A stretch of 64,000 nt of DNA from Astropecten irregularis (lineage: Eukaryota; Echinodermata; Asteroidea; Paxillosida; Astropectinidae): the NCBI GenBank assembly GCA_963971285.1, contig OZ020244.1, positions 34,906,001 to 34,970,000 on the forward strand, read 5' to 3'. Shown here piece after piece: positions 45,199-58,700 of the stretch. A model generated the notes under the pieces. It ran no database searches and had not been told where the DNA came from. It saw nothing but the letters and a program-made list of their open reading frames with translations. A program made the translations under genes and the position numbers. Position 1 is the stretch's first letter; every line of letters starts with the position of its first letter.

Positions 45199-48100
45199 AA
45201 GCACATGTTCTGTCTTCCGACACTCACGGCGCATATTACTGTTATCCCTGGTCACTTGGCTACATTTACATTCCAGAAATAATCTCGACTTTCTGGGGAG
45301 TTTGTATACAGCCCAGCTGCTTAAAAGGGCACACTTAGGCTTATCAAGCACAAAGCCAGGGGTGGGTTCCACTCCAGCTAACTACGCGCATGGCGCACAA
45401 TGTGTGCCACCGTTTTCAAACCGGAACGCGCTGTTCGCCAAACATGAACACATTGTAAAAAAGTAAAGAAGGTGTTTGCTGAAGTTGGCTAATAGTGCTG
45501 CGCACTTGCACAAAAAATAGCACCGAACCTCAGACAAACATTGCAACCGGCCATGCAAACGTGTGGTGAGTGGGGATATGTGCGCGTGTGCATGCATGGT
45601 GTGACGTCATTAGTGATGAACGCTATTGAATGAAAGATGGACGCAATACGCAACACATGTTCGCCATTTATTGCGTGATGTGCGTTCCACTTTGAAATCC
45701 AAGCGTAACGCTCCCGCTCCGACTTGTTCATGAAATAATAAACCTGCAGAAAATTTGAGCTCAATCGGACATCTGAGTTATGAGAAAATAGCGAAAACCT
45801 GACTAAATTTTTCTTATAGAACATGAAGAATAGTTTTGATCTTATCCCGAGATCAAAACTGTTTTCGGTCTTTGTTTTACTAATTTCAGGATAAATACAG
45901 CATTTCAGGTGGAAATATTTTAACGGTATGTTTCTACCATCACCATCTTCATACCTTGAGTGAAAGGGGATAACTAAAACAACTCAAGAGAGGGTGTCCT
46001 TTATGTTTGTTCCAAAAAATCGTTCGGACGAACAATCTTTGGAAAAGACACTTAATCTTGATTTGCTTGAAAAACCCAGCATCTGATGAACCAATTAAGA
46101 TTTCCCATGGTGACTGTTTGCACTGTTTATGAACTGTTGAGTCCATTTTCTGTCTCAAACTCAACAATTGTTTTTGGAGGCCTTGCAAATCCTGTGTGCT
46201 CTCTTTAACACAACATGACCCCATCATGATCCCTGCTTCAAGAGTCCATGATCAGTATCTCGTCATGACCTTTATAGATCAGCGCGGAGTGACGTCATTC
46301 CAACTCGCCAACCTTGGAGCCGACGAAAACAAAGCATTAAGTATGGTTTTTAAGACAAAAATCTGCCAGAATTGTTTTATCTTATTACAGGGTACTTCAA
46401 AGAAGGATTATTGTCTGAGGAAAAACTATGACTCGACAATGAAAGTCGTACAGAACACGATTTCTGCTTCTTGACAAAAATATTCGGAAAACAATTCTCG
46501 ATGATGGGCGGTTTGTGCATGATTTGTCCGTAGCTTGCGCCATCGACACGTTAGTTTTCATCGGTTGTCAAGTTATGAGAATGAAAGTACCCGGATGTCC
46601 GCGCTGATCTATATATCAAAGTTCAAAGTTGGCTTCTGGTAATCTGGTCACATAATCATGGCAACCATATGTCAAATGTCCAGCACGTGCGATGCACATA
46701 ATATGGTGTAGGCTGTCTTAAACAGAAAACAGGGTGCGTGAAAGATGACCAAGCCAAGCTAGCTGACTCCTCATTCTAAAGCATTGCATGTATCAGTCCA
46801 ACATTTATCATTCAGACATTACTGTCTGGTTTTAAATCAAGTTAGCTCACTATATTTCTTGTAAGAATCAGTCGTCGTTCATACTGCAGCTCACATGTGT
46901 GAATGATCAGCCTAGACCATCTTTCCATCTAGTGACATCTTTCTTTTCTCTATCTTCTTTTCTCCCTTTCGTAGATGTTGTAGTACCCACCTTGTATATT
47001 CTTACAACATACAAACTGCTCACAACTTTGGGAGGGCCTATGGACAGACGTGCGGGACCCAATTTATTGACACTCGATGTATTATACATGTATTTGAACT
47101 TTGATAAATTAATAAACATAATATTACGTTAAATTACGTATTAATATATATCTCCTACACTTTGCGGGATGAAAAACCAGAGATCAAAACTCCCTGAGAG
47201 AAGAAATTGCTCGGGGAAACCCTACAACTATTTATAGCCTTTTAGCTTAAAGCATTGCATAATAAGAACATCTCGTACTTCACTGGCGGTCTTGCTCAAG
47301 TGCAGGCGCGGTTCTAGAGTCAACATTTTGGGGGGGCTAGAAGAGCCATTATTTTTGGGGGGGGCTAGAAGACCCAATATTTTGGGTTCTTCTAACACTC
47401 GCTTCTGCTATGTCTTATTAGGGGTCGAAAAACATGCACATTATAGCCCACACAACGCGTTTTTTATGTAATTGGCGCTTAATAACTGAAAAAATCCAGT
47501 ATTTTCAAGAATTTTTTTTTTTTCACTTGCATTTTTTTGGGGGGGCTAGACAAAATTTTTGGGGGGCTATAGCCCCCCCTAGCCCCCCCCCCCCGTAGAA
47601 CCGCGCCTGCTCAAGTGAGCTCTAGGGTAAATGAGAGAACGTTACATTACTGTATAATGGTTGGTTGAACAACATATAATGATTGTAGTTGTCTGTCGGT
47701 ATGCAGATGGCAACTATTGCCCCGCTTCATGCCTGTGGCCGACTTCATGAAGTTGATCGTAACTGTGGATTGATCCTAATTGCTATTAAGCAAAGTATGA
47801 TGTCACAATACAAATTACTATAAAGGTGATACTGAGTTTTTTACTGACAAAACGATCATCTTCAGTTTTATAGTGTTTGGTGAACTGAAATCCAGCCCAG
47901 GTCCTGCATTAATAGTACCAGTAAGCAGTTCTTAATTTATACGGAGCCATTTTTGATATTATGTACCAGTATATTTCCTCCTTCAGAAATTTGAAGTGAG
48001 TGTACCGGAAGAAATCAAGGTAGAATTTGATGCTTACACCACCAGCAATAATTTCAGCCGTCCGGTTAAAAAAAAAAAAACTTGTACAAGTATATATCCT

Positions 48101-48258
48101 CCTTGTTTTGTAAACGTCCTTGATATTGCAATAGCATTCTGAATTGCTGATATGTCGATGACATTTCTGTTATTTTGAATGAATTTCACGGAACTTTTTT
48201 TTGTTCAACATTGTAAGGGTTGACAATGCCGCAGCATATTCACATAGTGACTCTCAAA
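45199..48258 (+). repeat. Tandem segmental duplication, copy 2
   Basis: Second copy of 42178-44980, enlarged by a hAT-like MITE (47303-47609) and other sequence. Both copies end at the stretch gttgacaatgccgc.gcatatt...actctcaaa. Confidence 0.8.
47303..47609. mobile_element. hAT-like MITE with G/C-runs
   Basis: Ends CAGGCGCGGTTCTA and TAGAACCGCGCCTG; flanked by CTCAAGTG (47295-47302 and 47610-47617). 307 bp. Younger than the duplication, as copy 1 lacks it. Confidence 0.85.
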
Positions 48259-48504
48259 GAATATATTAAGGAGACTTTGAATAATGCTGGTACATGTACA
48301 TGTATTATGTAAATTATAATGTTGCATTACAAATGCGAATATAGCCCTTGTTTTTAATTGACATGCATATATACATGTTTACCCTTACAAGTGGGTGGAT
48401 CCAGGAATATTTGTTGGGGGGGGGGGAGTGGGGGGGTTAGCTGGGAGGTGTCAAAAGGCATTTTCCACCAGCCGGGATCTGCGGGTACCGGAAACTAAAG
48501 ACCA

Positions 48505-50008
48505 TAAACACCGGGCTTACGTATAGGTGCGTAGTGTTGCGTATCGTGTGTGTCAAAATAAGGCTGCGTACTCAAGGTGAGCCTGCGTGGATGTGCGTAG
48601 TGGGGTGGTGTATGGTTGCGTACCCAGTGCAGAGGCACCGCGTACCTACCAACATAATACGATTGGCGTATAGGCGCGTAGTATTGTGTATGTCAGAAGT
48701 AGGGTAGCGTACTTTTGCGTAGTCTTGGTTCAAGACTGTATTGGTGTGGATACTCGAACCGCACTGACCATACGTGTGTACGTACAGGTAATCCGCACAC
48801 ACGTACGCACGGACCTGTCACTAATACAGTCTTGGGAATCGTGTAAAATCTCCCCCCGAAATCGGGGGGAAGCACACTGCGCATGCGTTGCATCTAAAGG
48901 TTGGGCGCTGCCCATTTTCTGGTCACACACATGCATACACGTATTAAAACAAGGCACCCCGTGAAGTTACATAATATGGTACAGTTACAATAGTATGGTA
49001 CTGTATACGTGCCTTTTGGTTAACATTTCGACGATGTGACTGGGCGAAAGTTGGGGAGATATATGACTGTGTATTTCTGCTATTTCAGTGGCTAATTTAC
49101 AACATAATGTAGAAATCCACGGTTGCTGAATTATTGTACCTTGTAATACTATAATTCCATTGCATTTGGTAAAAACAAACACGAAGCAAGGAGTTTTAAA
49201 CGTGCTATTTAAGTATTATTTAGCCTGAGGCCTACAGTGAAACACTCCATTTTAAGTTACATGTAGGCATGTAGGCCTATAAACAAAAACATTTACACTG
49301 TTCATAATTTGTAGCTCTTTGATAATTCACACTGTATACAACCATGATACAACGTGCATGGTATGGTACATACACCTGTACACCGCATGCATATCAATAC
49401 CCACAGGTCGGCCGTGGGAATGCAGCGATCTCTGCATTGTTTGACCCGGGCGTTGCCATGGGAGCTGACCGCAGGCCTCGAAGTTCAGGTTTTGCCTAAG
49501 GGGAATGACCAGCGTCATTCTTATATATCATACATATTCAACAGTGTGCCATGGTGACGAAGTAGCGCGCTACATACATTATACTAACGAGGTGCGCGCG
49601 CAACTCACAGCCCTTACACGACTCCCAAGACTATGTTATCGAAGGCCTTTACGAATGGGTGTACGTACGTGCGTGTCAGTGCGGATAATCAGTTCGTACG
49701 TTCGAGTACGGTAATAACATAGTCGTGGACCAAGACTAACTTTTGCGTAGACCTGGTGCACACTGCGCAGTAGTGTAGTATTGCGTAGACTTGCATAAAA
49801 ACTGCTTACGTCCGGTGTCCAGTGCTCTATGCCAAGAGTACGCCAAAAAAATTAAACATGTTAAATTGTTTGCGTACATGTCGCGTACTCCTTCTGCGTA
49901 CTCGACGTATTGTTACATAAGCCATTGTAGACTAGCGAAGGAACAGCGTAGATACAGCATAGGGCAGCATACTTGCTACGCAACTGTACGTAAGGCCCAG
50001 TATGAAAG
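48505..50008. mobile_element. Large TGCGTA-rich inverted-repeat element
   Basis: Left end ccgggcttacgtataggtgc, right end inverse ctgggccttacgtacagttg, with many degenerate tgcgta units in both arms. Two related palindromic blocks (48715-48838 and 49612-49745) share caagactgtatt/agactatgtta. About 1.5 kb, non-coding. Confidence 0.6.
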
Positions 50009-50614
50009 GGGCTTATATAATGGCACTGAAAAAAAACCACAACAAGTTTTTACTGCATTTGTGGGGAAAATTTATATAACTATTGTCATTGACGCACATT
50101 ATTGTGGTAATAAGTTTTGAATTATTTTGAATATATATTTTGTTTATTCTGCAAAAATTCTCATTACTTTTATGTTTTCTTGTCAGTTGCAATTCAAAAT
50201 TTATTTTGAGAAAGTTATTTTCAAAATTTGGCATTTAATCTTGCTTATTAATCTTACCGTTAAAAAGATATTAAATGCTAAAATGAGTACTAGGAATTGT
50301 TGTTTGTCTGTTTGTTTGTTATTTGTTTGTTTGTTATTGTCAATTTAGTTGAACAAATATGAAACGAAGCAAATTTCCAAAATGTACCAGAATCTATCTG
50401 ATTGCATGCATGTTCGCAGAATAAGCCATTTGTGAGTTAAATCTGAATAGTATCTTTTGTTGTATATAAACACCCCAATATGAATTTTCCAGACTAAAGA
50501 CTCTGTTGCTATGGCACATGACGATTCGGGGCAAGCTTTTGCTTAGCAATAATCATCTCTGGAATGGACTGGTTCCTTTGTGTCATTCTTATCCATTATG
50601 AACAGTGCATTGGT
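50009..50614. other. Intron 5 of SLC35E3, unique part
   Basis: AT-rich sequence with a (tgttt)n stretch near 50300-50335. I see nothing else. Confidence 0.5.
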
Positions 50615-51405
50615 GCCAGTGGTTGTAGTCGAGTACTTTTTTCCGAGTACCAAGTACTGCCGAGTACTTTGACTGCCGAGTACCAAGAAAGGTCGAGTAC
50701 ATTGCTGGCAGAGAACAAGTACTGGTTTCCGAGTACAAGTACTTTGTACTTCCGAGTACGAGTACTTATCTTGCAAGTACGAGTACAAGTACTTATCTTG
50801 CGGGTACGAGTACAAGTACAATTACTTGTCTTGCGAGTACGAGTACAATTACTTGTCGTACGAGTACAAGTACTTGTCTTGCGAGTACGGGTACAGGTAC
50901 TTGTCTTGCGAGTACAAGTACTTTTCTTGCGAGTATGAGTACAAGTGCTTATCTTGCGAGTACGAGTACTTATCTTGCGAGTACGAGTACGAGTACTTAT
51001 CTTGCGCGTACGAGTACGAGTACTTATCTTGCGCGTACGAGTACTTATCTTGCGAGTATGAGTACGTGCACTTATCTTGCGAGTACGGGTACGAGTACTT
51101 ATCTTGCGAGTACGAGTATGAGTACTTATCTTGCGAGTACGGGTACGAGTACTTATCTTGCGAGTACGGGTACTAGTACTTATCTTGCGAGTACAGGTTC
51201 GAGTACTTATCTTGCGAGTACAGGTACTTATCTTGCGAGTACGGGTACTAGTACTTATCTTGCGAGTACAGGTACGAGTACTTATCTTGCGAGTACGAGT
51301 ACATTAGTGCTTATCTGCGCGAGTACGAGTACATTAGTGCTTATCTTGCGAGTACGAGTACAAGTACTTATCTTGTGAGTACAAGTACATGTACTTTTGC
51401 AGTAA
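50615..51405 (+). repeat. GAGTAC-based minisatellite
   Basis: About 780 bp of variants of gagtacgagtacttatcttgc (about 21 bp), with shorter gagtac and caagtac units. It begins as irregular cgagtac/ccaagta and becomes more regular. Because units are often multiples of 3, long frames stay open (YEYLSC repeats); these are not genes. It ends 79 bases before the candidate SLC35E3 exon 6. Confidence 0.9.
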
Positions 51406-51484
51406 TCAGAATTGTACATGAGAAGAAGGAGGAGCATTCAGCTTTTGATCTCGTATTAAATGTTTTCTTGTCTCCCTCCTTCAG

Positions 51485-51560
51485 TCCAAAGCAAAGCGAT
51501 GCTGAGCCGGTTGCCGACCTGAGCAGTGTGCAAGTTGTAAAAAGCAGTGAACCAGCCTAG
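51485..51560 (+). CDS. SLC35E3: Candidate last exon of SLC35E3 (alternative C-terminus)
   Basis: A pyrimidine-rich acceptor (cttgtctccctccttcag) precedes 25 sense codons and a TAG. If exon 5 is spliced at 37132 (TA|GTGAGT) instead of read to its TAG, the leftover TA plus the first T makes a tyrosine codon, and the frame runs YPKQSDAEPVADLSS... to a polar C-terminus, giving 335 residues. The exact frame fit and the coding-like composition support it. The 14.35 kb intron, full of repeats, and the lack of a conserved match are the reasons for doubt. Confidence 0.5.
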
Positions 51561-51858
51561 CTAGAAGGGTGATAAAAACAGAGGAACTTGGGTCAAAGTG
51601 TGTGCTTCTGCTGGTAATGCTGCAAACATCAATCTCTCCATTTATTGTGCAGTAGTCACTGTGCTTCTACGGTGAGCAAGTTATTATTTGTTTATATTTG
51701 GTGCTGGCTGGGCAAAGTATGCGTTCCTGCTACCAGTAGAATTACCCTGTGTACTATTTGTGGAATCTACTCCAAAATTATCAGAGTTTTCATTTGCCTT
51801 TTTTGTTACTGGCAGCTTTTGATGATAATGATATACATAACCACCTATAACCTGCATC

Positions 51859-52066
51859 TTAAAGGTAGTATCATACTTTGGTAAAAATAAAAGAGAAAAG
51901 ACTTAAGAAATACTGTGGCCATTTTTCATGATTTTCTAAAAAAGTGGGCACCGTATGTGACTGAAATTTTCACAGATGACTGTTACTGTATCTCCCTTGA
52001 TATTTCTGCCCATTAATCTAGTTCTGTGACAAAAACCAAAGTATGATAGGGGCCTACTACCTTTAA
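51859..52066 (-). repeat. MITE family A, internally shortened
   Basis: TTAA at both ends; the family termini are present but the middle is reduced to about 200 bp. Confidence 0.75.
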
Positions 52067-53342
52067 TTTCAGGTTTTTTTTAACACTTTAAAGAAAAAAG
52101 TGGAATATATATGTGGATTTCTGTCGGGATAAAAAAAGTGGAATTATAACAATCCTAGTTGAAATCCGGAATCTAAGGCCCATGCCACATGAGACAATTT
52201 AATACAGGCAACCAGTTCCAGGCAATCTCCAAGAAGTATAGCATTCATCTAAATGTAGTAGTGAGATATCGCTGGTGAACAAGTCATGACAGAAGGGAAA
52301 TCTTACTGATTCTATACATTTAAACCAATTAACTTAAAAATGGCAGCTGATATCAAGGACTTGGCTCAAAAGCTAGTAACTAGTATTAAGGGTACTACCA
52401 GTATAATAATCTGGCAGCATGCTTTTCATGATGTATCAAATTTCTACAAATGCCTCAAAAACAGAAAACGTTCAAAACTAACGTATACTTGAATTGGCTT
52501 CCAAGAATGTTATTTATTGGTAAACAAGTTGTAAGTTCTTTTTCCAAAAACACTGAATTTTGTAATCTTTATTTCTATGCACAATAGCAAGAAGTATTTT
52601 TAGTTCCATTTATTACATAGAAGCAGTTTTTCTTTAATACTTACATGTGCAGTTTAATAGCTTATCTTCATGAAATGTTCTGTAGCGGTTTTCGGTAGTA
52701 TTTATTTTTTTTGTCTAGAAACATTAGCTCCTTTTGTTTTTTTCTTTGCAAGAAATGTGACTTGTAAATTGGAGTCGGTACGAATTTGATTCAAGAAGAC
52801 GTCTCAAGTGGATTTTTGAATGTAGAATTTTGGCAAGTTTTAATTTGCCCAGTCTGCATTTCACGAAATATTTGCATATATAGTGATCTTTCTGTATATA
52901 TATAAAATGAAAATGATGGCTAATAATGCTAAATTTTTTTAGTACCAATTGGTGTGAATGAATGAAAATGTGTGGTGAGGGATAATAATGTAATAATAAT
53001 CATGAGGGGCAATATTTTTTGTTTCTTGATTTAGGTATGCAATAATTGGTGGAAAACAGTATAAATTTCATAATTCATTATCTGTGAATATTCTATATTA
53101 AACTATGCACTGCATTTTTACTTTTTACAGTTTTCTTTTTGAGAAATTCTGCCTGTTTTAAAAAACAATTTTCATTATCTCATTGAATTCTGCAATAGGA
53201 CGACACAATTTTAACGGTGAGAAAAAGCTATGTTAGGGTGACAGGCCTCAAAATGGCGACAAAGATGTGTTGCCCTTATGTGTATTTTTGTTCAAAACCA
53301 AGAAACAGGCATGCAACTCAGTCTTAATAAGAAAAGAGGAAA
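52067..53342. other. Spacer between convergent SLC35E3 and CDC123
   Basis: AT-rich; no gene, no recognised repeat. Confidence 0.5.
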
Positions 53343-54026
53343 TTATGGAGGACGAAAAGTGGTCATCTGTTTTTCTGCTCTCATAGTAGCAAAAAAGCAG
53401 ATTCTACGTTTTCGTTAGATGCAATTTTCCACTTTTCTTCTTTTTTGCTACCTCAAAAGCATACCAAATTTTTGTAGAAACTTACTTTTCTGCTTTGCTG
53501 CTACTGGAAAATTCTTAATTCAGCAGCCTAAAAGTGGCCATAGGCTTTTCTGCCTTCATATTAAAGAGGACCGCGCCTTCCTGTTGCGCTGACGGTGAAG
53601 AGGGGGTACTATCGTTTCCTTTCCTGGGAATTGAAGACAATCGCTGTGGAAACCAATAATAACCATGGTCCTCCCTATATGAATGATTTCCCGATCATGC
53701 AGGCTATATTGGATAATTGCTAGATGATTAATTAATTATGCTTATATAAATTGTTCTTTGAGATGCGGTTCAGTGCTGGTAGGAGGAGGACGCGGTTCTC
53801 TTTATGAAGGCAGAAAAGCCGATGGCCACTTTTCGGCCACCGATTTAAGATCTTCTTTTCCGGTAGCAGAAAAGCAGAAAAATTAGTTTTTTACAAAAGA
53901 TAATTCTGCTTTTTAGGTAGCAAATTAGTAGAAAAGTGGACAAGATCATCCCAAAAAAACGTTAAATCTGCTTGTTGGCTACTCTGAGAGCAGAAAAACA
54001 GATGGCCACTTTTCGTTCTCCATAAT
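53343..54026. mobile_element. Foldback element with about 250-bp inverted arms
   Basis: Left ttatggaggacgaaaagtgg, right inverse ttatggagaacgaaaagtgg; arms full of ttttctgct/agcagaaaa. Spacer with ctcctacc-type sequence. Non-coding. Confidence 0.75.
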
Positions 54027-54343
54027 GGCACAAGAGAGAAGTGAAAAAAGAGGAAATCAGCTGATCCGAGGAAAAGTTGCATGCCTGCAGAAAGAACAGT
54101 TACTATCGGTAATGTTTTCTTTTTTTTAAACTTTTGAAATGAAACGCGCCATGGATATTATGAAGTAATTAATGAATACTTAGTACCTGGGTGAACATCA
54201 CAAATCGGGCATTTTTTGCTTTAACATGTAGAGTTTCCTGTTAAAGCTATCAGTATTACGGTTTTTCAAAATCACACACTTGAATAGAATATATCTTTAT
54301 TCACGTGTTTAAATTAATGACGTGAATGATCATGTTACAGTTG

Positions 54344-54709
54344 TTAAAGGTAGTATCATACTTTGGTAAGGAACCAAAACAGAAATGTTCACAGATTGAC
54401 GTATAACTTACAGGGTATGATGATGATGGTAATAGAAACATACCATTAAAATTTTTCCGTCTGAAATGGTAAATTTTTCCAGAAATTAGTAAAACAAGGA
54501 CCGGAAATCTTTTTGATCTTTTAAATGATCAAAAATAATAAGAGAAAAGACTTAAGAAATAATGTGGCCGTTTTTCACTGTTTTCTAAAAAAGTGGGCAC
54601 CGTATGGGACTGAAATTTTCAAAGATGACTGTTACTGTATCTTCCTTGATATTTTTGCCCATTAATCTGTACTTCCTTGACAAAAACCAAAGTATGATAC
54701 TACCTTTAA
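54344..54709 (-). repeat. MITE family A, complete copy
   Basis: TTAA at both ends; both termini present. Confidence 0.85.
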
Positions 54710-55186
54710 AATGTACTGACAAATCTGACCATCACTCTGTACATATTTGTGTATGTACCGTACCTTTGACCGCACCCAACTTTGATAAGAACAAAATAAA
54801 TATTTTCAAAATAAACCCAAATTTACTGAACATACAGGTATTGTCAGTACAGGTTATTTATCTCAGTATTTTGTTTTTAGAACTGAAAGATGTTTTAATA
54901 GTTTAACAAGAAATTTTAACAAAATCTTTGTATTCTTCAGTAGGTTAAATACTGTATTTTATAAGTCGAGTCACTACTTTTTGTACACCTAGAAGATATT
55001 TTTATGCAATAAATAAAATAAATGCACCTTTAATAGAAAAATCATGATGAAATTATATATTGTATTTATTCAATTGTCATTCACTGGATCTAAGAATATG
55101 ATACAATAGTAATCTTAAGAAACAATTTTTTTTAAATTTGATAAAAATAAAATACATTTGTTTTGGTGCTGTTTTAGCTTCAAGTT

Positions 55187-55442
55187 GGATATAGACCAAT
55201 CCCACGGCACGACATACAATCCGCCATTACTGCAGTGTCCCCGTCCGCCTTTTGTGCCCATAGAGTGGCAAGAAAAGAATTTCCGCTCCGCCACACTCTA
55301 TACTGCAGGGTGTATGTCCCCTGATACACCGCAGGGCCAATTACATGAATCGCAAGTCGGATTCGTGTATTACACACAAAAGGCGGGCGGGGACACCGCA
55401 GTAATGGCGGATGGTATTTTGTACCGTCGGATTGGTGTATAA
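55187..55442. repeat. MITE (ACCAATCC..CCGCCATTACTGC)
   Basis: Left tagaccaatcccacggcac ... ccgccattactgcagtgtcc; right inverse of ggacaccgcagtaatggcgg ... cggattggtgtataa. Open frames across it come from the palindrome. Confidence 0.75.
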
Positions 55443-55729
55443 GATTGGATGTGAGAGCTGTACACAGAGTTCATGTCATCATGGCGACTTTATCTGCCCT
55501 GTGTTTAATTCTTAGTGCACACAATGAGAATGCTATCCCTTGCATTACCCTCCATTATCGTTCCCCAGTTTGAGGGATCTCATGGATCCAATCCTAGAGT
55601 TTCAAATTTTGTGTATGCTGTTCAAATTATTTTCCTGCAAGTTGCAATCGACATCATCAACGCATCATGTCATTCCTAAGACACAGGGAGGCCAGGGCAG
55701 TGATGGTGGCAGCCCTGTTTCCCAGGGGT

Positions 55730-58700
55730 TCATTTCTCTGGTTGTTCATCCTCCTGGAGTGTAGCTTCATCCTCTGATGATGAAGAGGCTGCTTCTTGTT
55801 GACTCGGACTCTGCATTTCCTGAGAAAACGGGGCGAAAGTAAGAGGAAGAGGAAGACCTCAATGACCAGGTTGATGATGATGGATTGGGGGAGACAACTT
55901 TCTTAATAACCTTTTGTCTTTTTGGACAATCACCGTACTTAAAGCGTGTACAAAAGTTTTCAGGAGAATAGTAGTTTGCTGCCCTCTATCGACAGCCCGC
56001 TCCAAAAGTCTTCCATTCTTTCGAAGGGGATAATAATCCTTGTATCGGTTTCTCAAACATGCGATTCTGAAGTGAACTTGGTTTTACTTGGTTGTGGAGC
56101 AAATTGCTAAGTTTAATACAAAATCAGCAGAAACTCTGATGACGGCAAAAACCTTTAAGTTTCTTCTCGGCTCAAATTCTTACCATTCTGAGGAAGTCGG
56201 CTAATTTGTTGGCGTCCATGCCCGTTGTTAGGTGGAGTATATCCGTGGGGATGCGGTAGCTTAGATACTGGCTGGGTTGGATTCCTTCTGCTGAGGGCAC
56301 ATAGCGGAACGTCTCCTGAAACAGTCCAAGATGAAGTTCTCTCATCAACATAGGAGTGATACAGCAGTAACAGCACAACAGAACGAAATGCAATCTATCA
56401 CTAACAAGCGCTGTGAATTCAGGAACCAGGCCTTGAATTTGGTTCTGAAAGGGGCAAGGCCACTTTTCCATTGCAAGGAGCACTTCCATGGGAGTGCCCT
56501 GGCCGAGTGGTCTGGCGTGTCGGACTCAAGATCTTGTGATAAATCTGCATATTGTGGGTTCGAATCCAGCCCAGTGGGCTAATGGTGCTTGCGTCCTTGG
56601 GCAAGACGCTTTGTCACATATTGCTCCTCTTCAACCAGGTGTAAATGGGTACCTGCGAGGGTAGAGATGGCTTTGTGGTTTGATTAGCCTCTGTGCACCT
56701 TATGGTTGCACGAGTCTGTATACTCCCCAGGAAGCTGAGATTGTTTCAGGAATGTATTAAAATGGGCCCGATGACCAGGGATAATAATATAGTGTAAAGT
56801 GCTGTGATACCACTCTTGTGTGTAAAGAGCGCTATATAAATGTTGATATTATAATTGGAAAATCATAATGTGTATGGAAACATTTGAAGGGGGCAACCAA
56901 GGCCAAGAACCAGGGCAACGAAGGCCGTAGCCTCCGTTATAAATTCAAGGCTTGAGGAACGTTTTGTGGTTGGACATGCACAGTTTGAACAACAAAGAAG
57001 CCCTGTGATGACGGAAACTATTCCAGACAGATCTAGAACGAAGGTTTTACAGCCTTGAGGGGAAAAAATCAATCTTGACATGGCAGACTGCGTGTTACAC
57101 AGATACTTGAAGACTACTTCTTGATTATTAAAATTAACTGCAGACGACACAAAGTGTGATTCCACACTTGGGATTCCAAAAGGAGAATCTCAGCTGATTA
57201 CATTAGGACGTACCCAGGATTGGCTTTCTGCAGTTGCGACGTCAAGATCCTTCAATTCCGGCCAACTGAACAGCAGAGGATCGGTCATCTCACCGAACGG
57301 GTTGAAGTCTATGAGGAGGAAATTTCGCTGTAGATCCAAGGAAAACAAAAACACAGAAGCGAGTGATATCAAAATGAAGGAAGAAGCAATAGGCGTAGGA
57401 TTCATGGACATGTGGCTGTCATTAATGGTAGTACTTGTCATTCATGTAAGAGACTTCACGAAGCCCTACGATTGATCGTAATTATGAGTTACGAATGATA
57501 TTAAACCCATTGTATCCTACGTAGGACTGCAATGCACCCATTAAAGGGTGGCTGCAATGATATTTAATAAAATATACCGAAATAATTCAATTAACTTTTA
57601 AAAAATACATTAAATTTGATTAAAGTTTGTTTTTTTGTTTTCCCCCACATCTGTTTTTTTTTTCTCGAAAACCGCACCCATTATAATTTTGTGTCCACGC
57701 CCCAACCCCTAGTACGGGATTTTGATTGCCGTCAGTGACGCGGGAACCAGCTAAGCATTACTCGATGGCTTGTGAACCAGCTACTGAGTTCCCGAGATGA
57801 CGTCACAACATTCCACCCTCCCAGTTAATAAAATGATTTTAACACCAACACAAGGGAGGCTAAAACTACGACAGCCACACAACTGCGTTTTTAAGACTTT
57901 ATTCCATCAATACATAAGCAAAAACACCCATTGCGGCCACCCTTTAAGTCCTACAATTGATAGTAAGTTACGATGCGTTTGGTGAAATCCACGCCAGGAC
58001 TGCAGCTGGCATTATAGAGTTCTCTGCTGACAAACTTGGCCCTAATTTCAGTAAATGAATGGGGGACATAACAGCAGAATCTGAACGTACCTTGTCCCGT
58101 CGGAAGACGTCATAAACATCTGTTAACAATAGACAGAAAAAAGGGGGGGATGTTAAATACAGCCTACACAGTAAAAATGATCATTATTTATTGCAGTACC
58201 ATTCGCTATATTGGATTCAATCCACCCTGTTGACCCCCAGCTAGGTCGGTGGCATTCTGCAATAGTACTAGTAGGAGGTCATGGGTTCGAATCCCACCCG
58301 AGCCTGCGCATGGCATGATTTGTTCATGTGCACTCGATAAGCACTGAGTATGCAGTACTTATCTACGTTGGTGAAGAGCAAGCAAATTTTGCTTAATTCT
58401 GTCTCCCCTTTTTTGGTTTTTTTTTTTGGGGGGGGCTAGAAGAGCCAATATTTTTAAAGGGCTATAGACCCTTCTACTACCATTCACTTCTACTATGTCT
58501 TAATACGAGTAGAAAAGCATGCACCTATATCGTACAAAACATGTTTTTCATAAGTAAGACTTGAATCTATGCATGGTGGAAGTACTAAAAAGGAAGGTAG
58601 GTTTGCGGTGACACCATGTAATCTCTTCTGCGAGAGTGTGTGGTTCTGCGAAGAACTGATGGTATTATCTCGACGTTCCAAACAGTGTGCTCTGTTCGTC

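Noticed and set aside
50564-51378. Long frames with YEYLSC or STSTYLA repeats
   Set aside because: All frames stay open because minisatellite units are multiples of three; no coding evidence beyond that.
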